Shown: positions 17,980 through 29,897, numbered from the stretch's first letter. The stretch is DNA of 64,000 nucleotides from Sthenelais limicola (GCA_942159475.1 OW804094.1:49100966-49164965), one strand, 5' to 3'. The notes: generated by a model not told the origin, from the letters alone. Numbers and translations: made by a program.

Positions 17980-18267
17980 ATGTTACATGTAATTAGTATA
18001 ACACAGGAACCTACGTCGATATTGACTAGTCATATGTATATTGAAGGGACTATGGAAAGTGAACATTCTCACCTAGTAGTTTCTCCATTTCCTAGTAACA
18101 GTTCGGTTACTATTCTATTCATGAATATTGTTAGAGTTAAGTTTCTTCCTACCACAAACCATGGTACGGTATTGATATTTGCTATTGGGGTTCTGATTGT
18201 AATGGGTACTAGACATAGGGATGGTGTGAAAGTGAAAATGAAAATCAATGGAGTATCAGGTAGCTGA
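17980..18267 (+). CDS. LINE-2 small ORF: predicted membrane peptide overlapping the RT start
   Basis: About 95 aa from ATG 17980 (the frame is open slightly further back). It is polar and Ser/Thr-rich at first, then has a membrane segment GTVLIFAIGVLIVMG followed by TRHRDG and a Lys-rich tail. The stop lies 20 bases inside the RT ORF. LINE-1 ORF B has the same arrangement: hydrophobic segment, RHR, and an overlap of a few bases with the RT start. No family is recognised. The shared position in two diverged elements is the main support. Confidence 0.4.
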   Translation: MLHVISITQEPTSILTSHMYIEGTMESEHSHLVVSPFPSNSSVTILFMNIVRVKFLPTTNHGTVLIFAIGVLIVMGTRHRDGVKVKMKINGVSGS

Positions 18268-21148
18268 TTTTGCGAACCTCAATGGGTTTAGAATTATTTC
18301 TTGGAACATCAGAAGCATCTATTCTAAAATTGACCAGATTCGCCACTTCTTAAAAACCTCTAAAGCACAAATTCTCTCCATTCAGGAGACATGGCTTAAT
18401 GATAATACGGATAACAGGGAAATAGAAATTCCTGGTTACAAATTATTCAGGCAAGACAGAATGACTAAGAGAAGAGGGGGGGGTCTGGTCACCTATGTTC
18501 ACGACTCCATTGAGGTAACTGACGGGGATAATCTAGGGATATCTGTTTCAAATAGGGATATAGAAATACAGGCGATTGAAATAACCAAGAAATTTATGAA
18601 GAAGAAAATACTTTTCAATATCTATAGACCCCCTCAGGGCTGCATCAAAGAAGCGTTGTTGCAACTTGATACAGCCCTGAACACTATTGACTCTAGAAAC
18701 GAATTGATGGTATTAGGGGACTTTAATTATGACTCTGAAATAATTGAATCTGGTAAGACTAAACATGCGGACAGGTTTAATTGCTTTCTTAATAAATTTA
18801 ATTTGCACCAAAATATAAAGGTACCGTCTAGAATATCTAAGAAATCTAGAACGAGTATAGACCACATCTATTCCAACTTGGAAAATATTAAGAATAGTGG
18901 ATCGGTGAATATTAACTTAAGTGATCATCTCCCAGTATTTATACAAATTAAGAAGGAGAGGAACAAAAATACCCAAGTTACTTTTGAGGCGAGAAACACA
19001 AAAAATCTCGATATAAACATTTTGAGAGAAATATTAAGAGATTTAGACTGGACCAGGTTTTATTCATGTCGTGATGTTGACGTGGCTTGGTCTCTGCTCT
19101 ACAGTACCATTGAATTCTACCTAAACAGGATGTGTCCTGTAAAAACATTTAAGAAAGTTAACAAAAGTCCGGAGTGGTATTCCAAGCTAATAGTATCTAT
19201 GTCTAAAGAAAGGGACAAGGCTTATCGCATGGCGAAGTCCTCTAACAAGGATCGAGATTGGGACAGAGCTCGACACCTTAAATGCAGGGTGAACGATGAG
19301 ATTAAGTTAGCCAAAGCGAAATATTTAAAGGATCAGATTGAAATCAATAGATCCGATCCGCATAAATTCTGGGAGGTGATCAAACCTATTGTATCTAAGG
19401 ATAAGTGTAAAAATTTAAATAACAATATTACTATTAAGGATCAGCAAGGGAAATCGGTTATAGGCACTGAAGCTGCCGAGGAATTTAATAAATTCTTTGT
19501 GGGGGTCGGCCCTAATTTGGCCAAAGCAATCACAGTTAATCCATCGGCTAAAGTTAATAATGAAAACACAGTGGATGTTGAAACTGAAAAGAAGTTTAAT
19601 TTTATTAATATTTCTGATATGACTGTCGAGTTAGCCATTGCTAAAATTGGCAACAACAAAGCATCTGGGTTAAATTTGATGCCCACTTCTATATTAAAGC
19701 CTTGTATGCTAGCGTTAAGCAAACAATTTGCCTATCTTTTCAACCTCTCGATACAAGTTGCGAAAGTACCTTCTGCCTTTAAAACGGCCACCGTAACCCC
19801 ATTATTTAAAGAAGGGAAAAGAGATGTGGCGGGTAATTATAGACCAATTTCTTGTGTTAATCTCCCAGCTAAGGTTCTAGAAAGCTGCGTGCAGATGCAA
19901 TTAATTTCTTATCTTGAAAAAGAAAATTTACTATGTGATGTACAATTTGGTTTTAGAGGAGGGAGGTCGATTAACGATGCTCTTGATAATCTATTTTCGT
20001 ACACTTACACTAATATTAATAATAAGAAATTAACGGATATGGTATTTTTAGACTTCAAAAAAGCATTTGATACTGTTAATCATGAGATACTTCTATCAAA
20101 ATTAAAAACTTTCGGCATCCAAAATGACTCTTTAAAATGGTTCCATGACTATCTAAATAACAGAACACAAAAAGTGATTGTTAATGGGAATCTCTCCTCA
20201 TTACAAAATGTTGTCTGTGGAGTGCCTCAAGGAACATCCTTGGGGCCGTTAATGTTCATATTGTACATAAATGACTTACATAAGGTGATAAAAAATAGTC
20301 TCATCCAACATTTTGCAGACGACACGGTTATTTACGGGTCGAGAGACAGAAATTCAAATTGTGTTAAAGGTCTTCAAGAAGACTTGAATAGGGTTGCGGA
20401 ATGGTGCGCTCTCAATAAGATCTCCCTTAATATTAAAAAGTGTAAGTCATTGACTGTTAGCCTAAGACATAGTAATTTAAGTGCAGTTGATGATTTCTCT
20501 ATATGTCAACAGAAACTTGAAAAGGTCAGGTACTACAAATTCCTGGGAGTCGAGATTGATGAACAATTAAATTTCAAACCCTTCCTTGAAAAGAAAATCA
20601 ACACAATTAGAAACAAAATTAAATCATTATCTAAACTGTATAATATTTGTGACATGAAGACACTTTTACTGATTTATAAGGTCACTATTCTTCCTCACAT
20701 TGACTACGGTGACATATTCTATCAATCGGCTCCGCAACGATACCTTGATAGACTCCAGTCACTTCAAAATTCGGCATTAAAAATTGCCTTAAAGTTACCT
20801 AAGTTTGCCAGCACAAAGGAAATCCATAGGGAAGTCAAAATACCAGCTCTGTCCACACGAAGGGATGGACATACCTTAGAGCTAGCTTTTAGGCGTACAC
20901 TGGTGCCCGCAAACTTGGATAATAGGAAAATTGCACTGAGAGGACTTTCCAACGGGAAAAAACTGTTGGTCCCTCATCCAAAAAACGAAAGTTTTAAAAA
21001 GTCTTATATATTTAAATTAACAACACTCTGGAATGAGCTACCTCAAAAACCCAGAGAGATACCGAATAGAAAAGAATTTAGAACTTATCTAAAAAATATA
21101 TTTCCCCAGGAATTTGATAGATTTTTAGGGGGTGAAAAACTGAACTAA
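18248..21148 (+). CDS. LINE-2 endonuclease-reverse transcriptase
   Basis: 966 aa, intact. The AP-like endonuclease (residues about 10-235) shows WNIRS, QETWL, NIYRPPQG, LGDFNYD, TSIDHIYS and LSDHLPV. An IEFYLNRMCP linker block is also found in LINE-3. RT: NYRPISCVNLPAKVLE, motif A FLDFKKAFDTVNH (about 598), motif B GVPQGTSLGP (about 658), motif C HFADD (about 688), then FLGVEID and the CR1/L2-type C terminus with FKLTTLWNELP. It produces the nick and cDNA for target-primed insertion. ATG 18248 is ten or so residues before the endonuclease core and overlaps the preceding small ORF by 20 bases. Closer in sequence to LINE-3 than to LINE-1. Confidence 0.95.
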   Translation: MEYQVADFANLNGFRIISWNIRSIYSKIDQIRHFLKTSKAQILSIQETWLNDNTDNREIEIPGYKLFRQDRMTKRRGGGLVTYVHDSIEVTDGDNLGISVSNRDIEIQAIEITKKFMKKKILFNIYRPPQGCIKEALLQLDTALNTIDSRNELMVLGDFNYDSEIIESGKTKHADRFNCFLNKFNLHQNIKVPSRISKKSRTSIDHIYSNLENIKNSGSVNINLSDHLPVFIQIKKERNKNTQVTFEARNTKNLDINILREILRDLDWTRFYSCRDVDVAWSLLYSTIEFYLNRMCPVKTFKKVNKSPEWYSKLIVSMSKERDKAYRMAKSSNKDRDWDRARHLKCRVNDEIKLAKAKYLKDQIEINRSDPHKFWEVIKPIVSKDKCKNLNNNITIKDQQGKSVIGTEAAEEFNKFFVGVGPNLAKAITVNPSAKVNNENTVDVETEKKFNFINISDMTVELAIAKIGNNKASGLNLMPTSILKPCMLALSKQFAYLFNLSIQVAKVPSAFKTATVTPLFKEGKRDVAGNYRPISCVNLPAKVLESCVQMQLISYLEKENLLCDVQFGFRGGRSINDALDNLFSYTYTNINNKKLTDMVFLDFKKAFDTVNHEILLSKLKTFGIQNDSLKWFHDYLNNRTQKVIVNGNLSSLQNVVCGVPQGTSLGPLMFILYINDLHKVIKNSLIQHFADDTVIYGSRDRNSNCVKGLQEDLNRVAEWCALNKISLNIKKCKSLTVSLRHSNLSAVDDFSICQQKLEKVRYYKFLGVEIDEQLNFKPFLEKKINTIRNKIKSLSKLYNICDMKTLLLIYKVTILPHIDYGDIFYQSAPQRYLDRLQSLQNSALKIALKLPKFASTKEIHREVKIPALSTRRDGHTLELAFRRTLVPANLDNRKIALRGLSNGKKLLVPHPKNESFKKSYIFKLTTLWNELPQKPREIPNRKEFRTYLKNIFPQEFDRFLGGEKLN

Positions 21149-22050
21149 TCAACAAATGAATCTGTAAAATTAAACGGTACAGCCGTTAAATTATGTAATC
21201 TAGAATCGTCGCTGGGGCTGGGGGGTGGGGGGCTAGTACAGGCTTGTAAGTCCTGTGATGATGACTGAGATATCAGTAATCGGTTTTACCGATAGGGAGG
21301 GTTGGGGATAAGTAATTCTCACTGTAAATAATCTGTTCTTGTTCATCTAAAAGAAATAATTATATTCATTTACCTAACATTGTGATTGATGGAAATTGTG
21401 AAAACCGACCAGTACAGGGAGGAACATTTTTCGCCATTAAATTCTTACCAGTACAGGTAGGAAGACTGTCAAAGCATTGTACGCTTGGTTAATTATTATA
21501 ATTTTAAGATTAAGCATAGTGTAGTCTTGTACCTAAATGAGATTTTTACTCTAATTATTAAGATTGTCTGAATTTCCGAAGGACTTATCAACATTGTGGT
21601 GCTAAATAATAATAATAACTAGAAACTATTGAAGGACTTTGGGTGAACTAACTAACCCTTATGATCAGATAATGATTGAAAACTACACATCAAATTCATC
21701 GATGGACCATCAACCTTCCTTCCACCCCACTTCGGAAACCCAATAACATGAACAATGTGAAACATCTGAACATTTGGACTGCTTCGATAACAACACATAA
21801 TAGTTAACTTCATCTCATGGACAAACCGCTATCCATATGAATAATAAGTCTAAAACGACAGACTATGAATATTTAATGTCTCGAACTATATCAAAGCGCA
21901 TTGAGAACATGTTTCGAAAATCATTTTATCACCCTTATTTTTAAAAGGGCCCCCATGGAAGATCACTCTTGTGAGGTCGTGTCCTTTTCTTGATTATATA
22001 TATTGTAATATGTATGATTATGAATAAAAGTTTTATATATATATATATAA
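21149..22050 (+). promoter_or_regulatory. LINE-2 3' UTR
   Basis: About 0.9 kb, AT-rich, non-coding. AATAAA at about 22023 is followed by a (TA)n tract at 22032-22050, which I take as the element tail. A CAGTACAGG(G/T)AGGAA motif appears twice at 21409 and 21450. Confidence 0.6.
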
Positions 22051-23255
22051 AGATTTTCCGCTCTTTTCAACTCATTTAAAAGTCAGCTGAACACAATTTT
22101 GGAGGAATTTGTCCGGTTGTTTTTGCTGCAGGATTTAAATTTCGGAGACCCAGCAACATCCTTTCCTGTGAGTGTTTCACTAGTATCGTCCCCAGGCGCC
22201 CGTCTTTTCTCAGCCGATTTGACTTGAAATATATCTAAAATATTATAAAAGTAGCAGAATGTAGATAAATTCAGTCCTAAATGTCAAACAATGCGTGTTT
22301 TCGATAATTCTGTATCATGTATTAATATGATTATATCCATTTCACGCCCAATCCCTGTACCAGGCATCCCCCCCCCCCCCCCACCCCGCCCCTATCTACA
22401 CGTAGGGACAAGTAACAGTAACAGTGTCCTGCGGTCATATCATGGTCAATTACCCTGGCAACTGGTGGATATAGATGGAAAAAGACGCTGTCCACACAGT
22501 AAGAGTGCTGACACCGGATGGTTAGCCTTTGTGCAGGCTTCTATAAAGCTCTAGAATACATTTAAATATTTTCAAATAGTTCATTAATTGTATTCTGTCA
22601 CTTATTATGTCTTGGCTGCTGCCAATATTTGATATAGCATCTGAGGTTGGTTTACACTGCCGGATATCTGATTTGAATGGTATGTCAGTGATTGTACCTC
22701 TACTTCGCTAATCGGTTCCCTGGCCAAGGACTAGGCGTTATAACGGCATACTAAATGTACTCTATAGGATGAGGATAGGATATGCTTAATACATTGTCTT
22801 GAAATGTCGGACATAACTTTACTTAAAGCGCTAAGCCATCCACAAATCATGCAGAACATAGTATAAACTGGAAATGTAGTCCAGACTTAAGGGTAATATG
22901 AAAGTATCACAAAGACTGCACCACTCCCCCTCAAAACCCCTCTGATTTAAGAACAAGAAAGCCTATGTTGATTTAGCCGTGATTACACCTTAAACAGGTT
23001 CATGAGGGCAGTGATGGAACCCTGCTCTCCCCCTGAAGAAATTTCCGGCACTTGCTCTGAGCGTGAACCCAATCCCATTTTTGGGAATTTTATCATCAAT
23101 GCATTAACTAAAAGGAGTTTTGCCATTCCAGGCTTTTGACATCTTGATGCTGTTGACCTTCGCTTTCAAAGATCGATGTCAAATGTCCCTTTCACAATTG
23201 TCATTTGCGATAAATGACTTGGAAAGCAACAATTTCCCGATTGGGTCCAAAATGC
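22051..23255. other. Unassigned stretch with a poly-C tract
   Basis: A C homopolymer lies at about 22370-22382. The 87-codon frame across it (22291-22554) is driven by the tract. No gene recognised. Confidence 0.35.
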
Positions 23256-23590
23256 ATTCTCTCTTTCTCCCATCCTGTCAACCCCACCTCGCCATCTTGT
23301 CCTTCCTCTCCTGTCCCTCTCTTTCTCTTTGCCTCTGTTACTACCTCTCCCCTCTCGCTTTCTCTCTTCCCCTCTATCTCTATCTTTCTCCCATCCTCTC
23401 AACCTTATCTCTGCCTTGGTTCTCCCTTTGCTTCAGTCACTATATCCCTTCCCCACTCACGCATTCAGATACTCCCCCCCCTCAATCTCTCTCTCCGCAT
23501 TATGCAACTCCCCCCCCCCCCCCCCCCCCCACACACACATGTCTCTAACCCCCCCCCCCCCTTCTCTCGTTCTCTCTCAACTTTCAGTTT
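23256..23590. repeat. Polypyrimidine / poly-C low-complexity tract
   Basis: About 330 bases that are almost entirely C and T (CTCTCC, CTTTCTC), with C homopolymers at about 23508-23530 and 23551-23562. The several overlapping Pro/Ser/Leu-rich open frames are artefacts of composition. Confidence 0.85.
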
Positions 23591-24064
23591 CAGTTTGGCA
23601 CCCAGACCTGACTCAGCGTCTGTCTGGCATCAAATCGCCTTTGTCTCTACTTACATACTTGTCAACCGCACTTGACTGCGCATGATCTTTGATCCAAGCG
23701 TTACCATGGTAACTGACTGACTACTGACCTTACCTGCTATCATATTCCCCATGCTAACCTTTAGCAAATGTTCCACAAGATACTCTATTATCGTCCATGG
23801 TCTTTATTCTCTCGTGTTATGGATTAATTTGATTAATATAGGTTAATTATCTACGTCCACTGGGGAAATGGTTGTGACATATTGCAGGCTAATGAAGTTG
23901 GACGGAAATGTCACAACTTCACCTTTTTAGAGAGCATTTGCTATTAAAGTGGTCATTGCAAGTTTCCTTTTTGTTTCTCGACAAAGGATTCTTCCGCTGA
24001 TTTCAAGTCAGGCGTATTAACGCAGTGTCAAGAGGTTAACGTGGCCACAAAGTGTGTTACAATC
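23591..24064. other. Unassigned stretch
   Basis: No repeat match or coding signal seen. Confidence 0.35.
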
Positions 24065-24350
24065 CGGGATTTGCATAGCCGCTATTTTGAATCTTGGATA
24101 TCTCGCATGGAATTAAGGGACTAATGGTACTGTGTACACCCTATAGAAAACATGTCATGTTCAGCATGGACTAGTTATCAATGCTCTAATATCAATATCC
24201 AGCTATCAGCTATATGCATGCACATATCCCACTCATTTAGTTTTTTTGCACTGGTATAATACATACTCGAACATGAACCCATCATGCACTTGGTGTTCAT
24301 AGCTCATTTAAACAAGCAGTGATATTGGTGAAAACATTCTTGCAATTTTC
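24065..24350 (+). mobile_element. MITE-B copy 3 (right end truncated)
   Basis: It begins GGGATTTGCATAGCCGC and keeps CATGTTCAGCAT, ATGAACCCATCATGCA and GCAGTGATATTGGTGAAAA. It ends near 24350 before the right inverted end. Confidence 0.8.
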
Positions 24351-24548
24351 TATTGCATTCTCTGTACCCTTCTCTTGCGCGGGAAGTCTTTTTAGTCTAT
24401 TTATTATGTAGTTTTATGAGGATGAAGACATTTTATCTGATGGAATTAAAACATATTAATGCTTAGTTCATAATGTTCTAAGTTCATGGCAAGATGGGCA
24501 AGGAACTTCTGATAACCCATGTCAACCAGTACATATTTTATACCATTT

Positions 24549-24979
24549 GTGATGTGTTACATGCAGGAAAAGGGGTCACAAGTCGCAGAAATGATATTTT
24601 TCAAACTTGTGGGAATGTTTGCATTTTTGGAGTGCTTAACGCTGTGTGTAGGTACAATAAATACACGTACTAAATCTCAAGACAGTGTAATAAATATATC
24701 CATGCTTTTCTAAGGTCATCATACTATGTATGATAATGATTATATAGGCCTCAAATAAATAATAATAACAAATATAGAGTATATTTAGCTACTTTACTAG
24801 AAAATGTCCACCCAGAAATATTGCAAGCCTTTTTTTCAAAAATAAAAATAAAACTTAAGATATAGAAGTACTTATTAGGTGTCCTATTGTTTACTATCAT
24901 TAGAATATTTTCGAAGATGATGATATCTCAAGATCCAATTTTTGCGACTTGTGACTAATTTTCCTGAAACACATAACAT
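24549..24979 (-). mobile_element. MITE-A copy 3
   Basis: Left end GTGATGTGTTACATGCAGG with GGTCACAAGTCGCAG; right end TTTTTGCGACTTGTGAC then CCTGAAACACATAACA. The reverse-oriented body includes AGACAGTGTAATAAATATAT. A simple ATAATAATAACA stretch interrupts it near 24760. Confidence 0.85.
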
Positions 24980-25212
24980 TTGATACAAACATCTGAGTAA
25001 GGCTGCGTTACTGGCGGGGTTGCTATAGTGGCGACCGCTTTTGTCGTGCTTCACTCGGGCAGGTGGGGGCGGGGGGTGCTGGGGGGGGTGCATACTTGCA
25101 ACTTGGTAAGCACTTGGTAATATGCTTGTAACGAAAAACACGGTGCATAATGTTACAACTACCAAATTTGTGAATTTGCACATTAATGTCAGGTATTCCA
25201 TCAATTTATTTT

Positions 25213-25398
25213 GAGTGAGTGAGTGAGATTGGTTGCTTTACGCCCTTATCAACACATTTAATATGGTTATATCAAGGGCGGGACAGCTGATCGAGAGGGA
25301 GGCAGTTTATGATCATACCCAGGAAATAGAGATAGAAAAGAAGGGAGAGAGACAGAGAAAAAGAGAGAGAAATGCACTTTAAGGTCATGCCCAGGACC
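25213..25398 (-). mobile_element. SINE-like (TGAG)n-tailed retroposon with a perfect 12-bp target duplication
   Basis: TCAATTTATTTT flanks it on both sides (25201-25212 and 25399-25410), a perfect target-site duplication. Read on the minus strand it starts GGTCCTGGGCATGACC, has a pyrimidine-rich middle, then CTGTCCCGCCCTTGATAT and GTGTTGATAAGGGCGTAAAG, and ends in a (CTCA)n tail. A second copy is at 62918. No tRNA promoter is visible, so it may instead be a 5'-truncated LINE tail. The clean duplication means a recent insertion. Confidence 0.85.
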
Positions 25399-25410
25399 TC
25401 AATTTATTTT

Positions 25411-25873
25411 ATAATCAGTACGAATGTACATGTACAATGCGTGAATACTTTTATGTAAATATCAGAGGTTTGCATCATTCTGGTATGAGTGAATACTTAA
25501 TATAATATTGAACTATCTATAGTGTTGTTGCGAAATGTTCCATTTAATCATTATTACATATTTGGTCAGTTACTAGAGTGCCAATATAAGTCCCAAATGC
25601 ACGAGTTTCATTCTTCTAGCTCGTCTCGACCCGATTATGAACCTATATATTGTGCCATTTGGTATGAACTAATGCTCACATTGTTAAAAGTCGTTGTATC
25701 ATGAAGAATAAGTAAAGCTGGAATGTGAATATCCTAGAGGATTATTTACAGATGTAACGTTGTTAGATGTTAACCTCTCTCTGCCTAGCCTACAGTGCCG
25801 TAGCCCTCTTATAAGAAGGCTACCCTGCAGAATACATCTGGCCCTGGAAATGTGATTCCACTCTTAAAAAATA
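25411..25873. other. Unassigned stretch
   Basis: A 60-codon frame at 25522-25704 has no motif. A small GCCGTAG..CTACCCTGC imperfect hairpin is near 25796-25830. Confidence 0.3.
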
Positions 25874-26288
25874 GATGTGTTTTTTGGAAAATGAGTCACA
25901 AGTCGCAATAAATGGATGTTCAGATATCATTATAATATTTGAAAAGATGAGATGAAGTGGATTCCAATGATGGTAAACATTAAGGCCATCTAAGAAGTGT
26001 TTCTATAGTTTGATATTTTTATGTTTGAAAAAAAGTTTGCAATATTTTCTGAAAGGACAATTACCTGTAAAGTTGCTAAATATAATAATAATAATAATAA
26101 GATTCTTTTATTTCATGACTAGGTTACAGAAAAATACAGGTAGTACTATACACTCCTCAGGATGACCAATTCTCCAACTAATAATCCTCTTAGAATAAGA
26201 ATATTCTAACAAAGAGATTTTATGGATAACTCACTTTGAAAAATATGATTTTTGCGACTTGTGACTCATTTTCATGAAACACATCACA
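25874..26288 (+). mobile_element. MITE-A copy 4
   Basis: Left end GATGTGTTTTTTGG with GAGTCACAAGTCGCA; right end TTTTGCGACTTGTGACTC then AACACATCACA. An (AAT)n microsatellite (about 26080-26100) and about 60 bases of foreign sequence sit inside. Confidence 0.85.
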
Positions 26289-27064
26289 AATAGTCAATTT
26301 CTACATATCAAATTAACACTGAGGCAGAAAGGCGATTATATAGGACTGATATTCAGATATGAGAGAACTCATACGTCTTATATTTACACCAACTACAAAT
26401 TAGATATGAATTTCCCTCTTCCCCTTACGTGACTTGTCATAAATGATTTACAACTGCCAGCAGTAAGTTCCATCAAAACTGGTGTTAGTTTGTGTCTGGA
26501 TGCGTATAAGCATTTACACTCTTAAACTAACTAGTTATATGTGATGTGTTTAGGAAAATGAGTCACAAGTCGCAAAAAATGTATTTTTAGATATCATCAT
26601 AATTATATGTGAAAAGATGGGATCAAGCCGATTCTAAGGATAGTAAACAGTAAGACATCTAATAAGTAATGTAAAGTGCCCTAAATTCATCAGGCTCCCT
26701 TTCTTCTGCCATATTGCGAAAACACGTCAAATTAAAGGAAGCTGCCAGCTGCGTGTCTATTCCACATATTTATTACAAAAAATGGCATATTGATGTCGTT
26801 TTCGCACTCAAAATGCAAGGTCAAAGTTACTACCCCAACACGACTGGTAACCGTGTTTACACATAGAACGGCTGGATATAGCTGTAATCAAAATGTGATT
26901 TTAGTTGGAACAAATGCATGAACCTCAATTTTGTTAGCGCCATGTGCACTAGAACTATGTCCCCTGTTTCATTGTAGCTGTGATTAAGAGGGAGCATTCT
27001 TTATTTGGATCTTGTAGTCGTTTGTATTAAGTGATGATATTAGGTCACCTAAAATGTCTTATAT

Positions 27065-27235
27065 ATCAGGCATTTTATATAGAGAGAATGGAACGAGCCG
27101 GCAATAATCGAAAATTTATTGGACGAGATTCATCCACATAAACACGATGCCGTAGGCAGAGTGCTTATGTGGATGAATCAAGACCAATGAATTTTCGATT
27201 ATTGCCAGCGAGTTCCATTCTATATTTATCATATG
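27065..27235. repeat. Palindromic MITE of about 170 bp
   Basis: GCAATAATCGAAAATT near 27102 is mirrored by AATTTTCGATTATTGC near 27191. ATTCATCCACATAA(A) near 27129 is mirrored by TTATGTGGATGAAT near 27164. The outer arms TATATAGAGAGAATGGAAC and GTTCCATTCTATAT also pair. Nearly the whole unit can fold into one hairpin with a small loop at ACGATGCCGTAGGC. Confidence 0.85.
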
Positions 27236-27544
27236 TGCATAAAATTTGATCATATGTCATCAGATATCACTGAAAAAATATTAAACAAGTCTCAGAGAAA
27301 CATTGCGGCCATTTTTGGAGTTACATTGATAAAACTTATACCATTCAATAGCGAATTTAATTTTCTGTTCAATAGTATGCTTCTTTTTTTTTTTAAAGAT
27401 TTTATTTACACTTGGTTACCGACTCCCCTTTTCGGGGTTAGTTCTGTCGGGCCAAGCTATACAACTTCTGTTACATAGTTTTCTTATTATGTATTTTTAT
27501 GATCATAGTACCAGAATTACGGGGGTTCGCACAGCATTCACTCA

Positions 27545-27605
27545 GTGTGAATTTGTTGACATGCTTCGTGGAGAGCCAAGGCTCCGCGAAGCATATCAAC
27601 AGAGC
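27545..27605. repeat. Short hairpin
   Basis: TTGACATGCTTCGTGGAG pairs with CTCCGCGAAGCATATCAA across a CCAAGG loop. Part of it (CTCCGCaAAGCAcATCAA) recurs at 47336. Confidence 0.7.
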
Positions 27606-27949
27606 TATTTTTAGCTGTTTTTAGACAACTACAATTTTATAGTACGGTTACCATAAGTATATTTTTATTGCACCCTACCTCTCTCAAGAGGGATGCCATA
27701 TAATAAATACTATGATAGGATGTAACAAGGTTGGTTTCTGACTTACCGTATACAGTGCCCATGAAATTTTCCGACCAGGGATGTCACGAGAAGCCCCAGG
27801 TTTTTAGAAAAAACTATTTCCATATCTTCAGTTTGATGATTTCATTTTTGAAAAAAAGTAGCAATATTTCTGGGTTGTCTTAAAGAGATCACTTTGAAAG
27901 AGATCACTGTTTGCGACTTGTGACCCATTTTCCTGTAACTCATCACATA

Positions 27950-29559
27950 ATTATTTGAGCAGTTAACGTAAGTCACCTTGACTCACGGGTCACTTTTCTG
28001 TCTACTTTATTTCTTGAGTGAACTTTTCTCTCAGAGTGTAGAGAGTATGGATGGAAGTAAATACAAAATGCTTATATGTGTCTGACCTCTTGGCTCGACT
28101 CACCAGCTACACCTTAGCTAAGAAAGATACAAGATACAGTCTGGTACTTTGAGTGATCAGACAAGTCTTGCCCCTACTTATTCGCCTGCATATATATTCT
28201 GTTCCTGGTTTGGCTTTTTCTCCAGTAAGCCACTCTCAGTGAACGTCGGTCAAATACTGAACCTTTTCTACTTTTTGTTCCGTGCTTTCCCGACCCATCT
28301 AAAAGTCATTATCAGCAATAGCAGATATTCTACCATACAAATATTTTCGTAATTTTAGGTATAGGCCTACATAATATATATAAGAGAGATTGATAATATA
28401 AGGTGATATTCGATAATGCCTGTCCTGGATCAAACTGCATGTAAAATTGTTTGCACATTGTATTTACACCTGGGGCATGTGAAAAACCCTAGTCTGGGAT
28501 TTTGCAGTTAAAAAAATATTTAAAAAAATGCTGTAAATACAAAGTTCATAGCCAAGGTTATAAACCAGAAAAATGATAAGTTCTACAAATTTTGTCAATT
28601 TCTTGACTGATTATTACACTGACCAAATACACAGTTACACCTGGCTATCGATGATGGTGACGTCACATGTATGGTCCCACATAGCATCCCATGAGCGTCT
28701 GCTCCTCCTACAGCACCTGCACCCCTCTATACGCATTACTCCAGGGTTGATATAATGTGACAGGTGAAAATGAACCAGTAATACACAATAGAGAATCACT
28801 CCCACTCATCTTTCCCCCACCTTCCCTGCAAGAGTAACATATTTAATGTCCCTCAACGCACATCTACTAATCGGCCTTAAAGTGACTGCACTGTCTGATC
28901 TAAAACTCGCAAGTCGCTATCTAAATCAAAGTCGCTATCTTCTATATTACATTCTTTTATTGCGGTAGATTATAATTGTTCTTGTACTTTATTCATATCA
29001 GTTTTTTTCCACCCGCTACTTTTCGTTCCCTCCTCAGCATCCGACGCCTTTGATTTTCAACATAGGCGTCTATGGACATGTCTACCTATTATCGCTCACT
29101 GGCTAAAGCCTCATTTGATGCATTTCACAGAGGCGGAGATAGATCTTAGTAGTTGTGAGGGTTGTCCCCAGGGGGAAGTATGAGTTAATTGTTTTAATTA
29201 GATGGTGATGGCGATATTCCATCAAGCTGGATTTCATCGGACATGTTTTCTCCGAAGAATGTCCACCGGGTATTAAAAGGATAGAGTCTATGCCATTGAT
29301 AATGAACGTTGTATATTACCCCCTGAATGATCTAGGAGGACTATGGGAGTATCTAGGGCGCCATACAAAGAGGGTGTATAGCAATACTTAGAGGGAACTA
29401 CACGCCTTAACATTATGTCAAGTAATAGATATGTAATTAGGCCTATATATAACGCCAGAATAGATGTGTATTTAGAACTGCTCGTATTCAGGCATGAGGA
29501 ATTTTCCAACCTGGATAGGAGACATGCACTACCAACGTGGTATCAGTAGGTGACACTAT
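27950..29559. other. Unassigned stretch
   Basis: About 1.6 kb of AT-rich sequence. Open frames at 28149-28352 and 28573-28755 have no recognisable motif. No repeat shared with the rest of the window was seen. Confidence 0.3.
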
Positions 29560-29897
29560 GTGATGTGTTGTAGATGAATGAGTCAGAACTCGCCAATTTG
29601 AAATTTTTCAAAGTGTTGCCCCAGTGGCATGAGTAACATCATCTATATGAAGGGTTTCACTACTCAATAGTCAACGCGATTGAGCATATTATATCAAGGG
29701 AAATGGACATATTGCAGCAACTCCAGCCCAAACTTGGCCAAGCAAAATGTGATGTGTTACATGTTTCAAATTGATTTTGAGATAACATCATATATAAAAA
29801 TGATGATATCTAGGGAATTCTAATGATATTAAACAGTAACAATCGGTTCTAGATTTTAAGTTTGATGTTTTTATTTTTGGAAAATAGACACATCACA
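29560..29897. mobile_element. MITE-A copy 6 interrupted by a SINE fragment
   Basis: 29560-29618 is a MITE-A left end (GTGATGTGTTGTAGATGAATGAGTCAG, AAGTGTT). 29619-29747 is a SINE fragment (GCCCCAGTGGCATGAGTAACA to CCAAGCAAAA). 29748-29897 is a shortened MITE-A with both ends (TGTGATGTGTTACA and ACACATCACA). The junction AAGCAAAA/TGTGATGTGT is identical to the one at 33173. Confidence 0.75.

Larger units (their letters stand above)
15552..22050 (+). mobile_element. LINE-2: 5'-truncated NADAR-carrying non-LTR retrotransposon
   Basis: It has the same gene order as LINE-1 (NADAR, SGNH-like, spacer, endonuclease-RT) but the proteins are strongly diverged, so it is a different family. It starts inside the RNA-binding part of ORF1, as expected for incomplete target-primed reverse transcription. 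All remaining frames are intact. The 3' end is placed at a (TA)n run (about 22032-22050) after an AATAAA at 22023. It is in the same orientation as LINE-1, with about 550 bases of older repeat between them. Confidence 0.85.
26541..27949 (+). mobile_element. MITE-A copy 5, split into two pieces
   Basis: 26541-26670 is the left part (GTGATGTGTTTAGG, GAGTCACAAGTCGCA, GATCAAGCCGATTC). 27816-27949 is the right part (TTTGAAAAAAAGTAGCAATATTTCTGGG, then GTTTGCGACTTGTGAC, CATCACA). The two pieces are complementary and in the same orientation, so about 1.15 kb probably inserted between them. That insert includes the palindrome at 27065-27235. The common origin of the two parts is inference. Confidence 0.6.

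Noticed and set aside
23120..23685. Three overlapping Pro/Ser/Leu-rich frames
   Set aside because: Produced by the polypyrimidine and poly-C tract; composition alone keeps them open.
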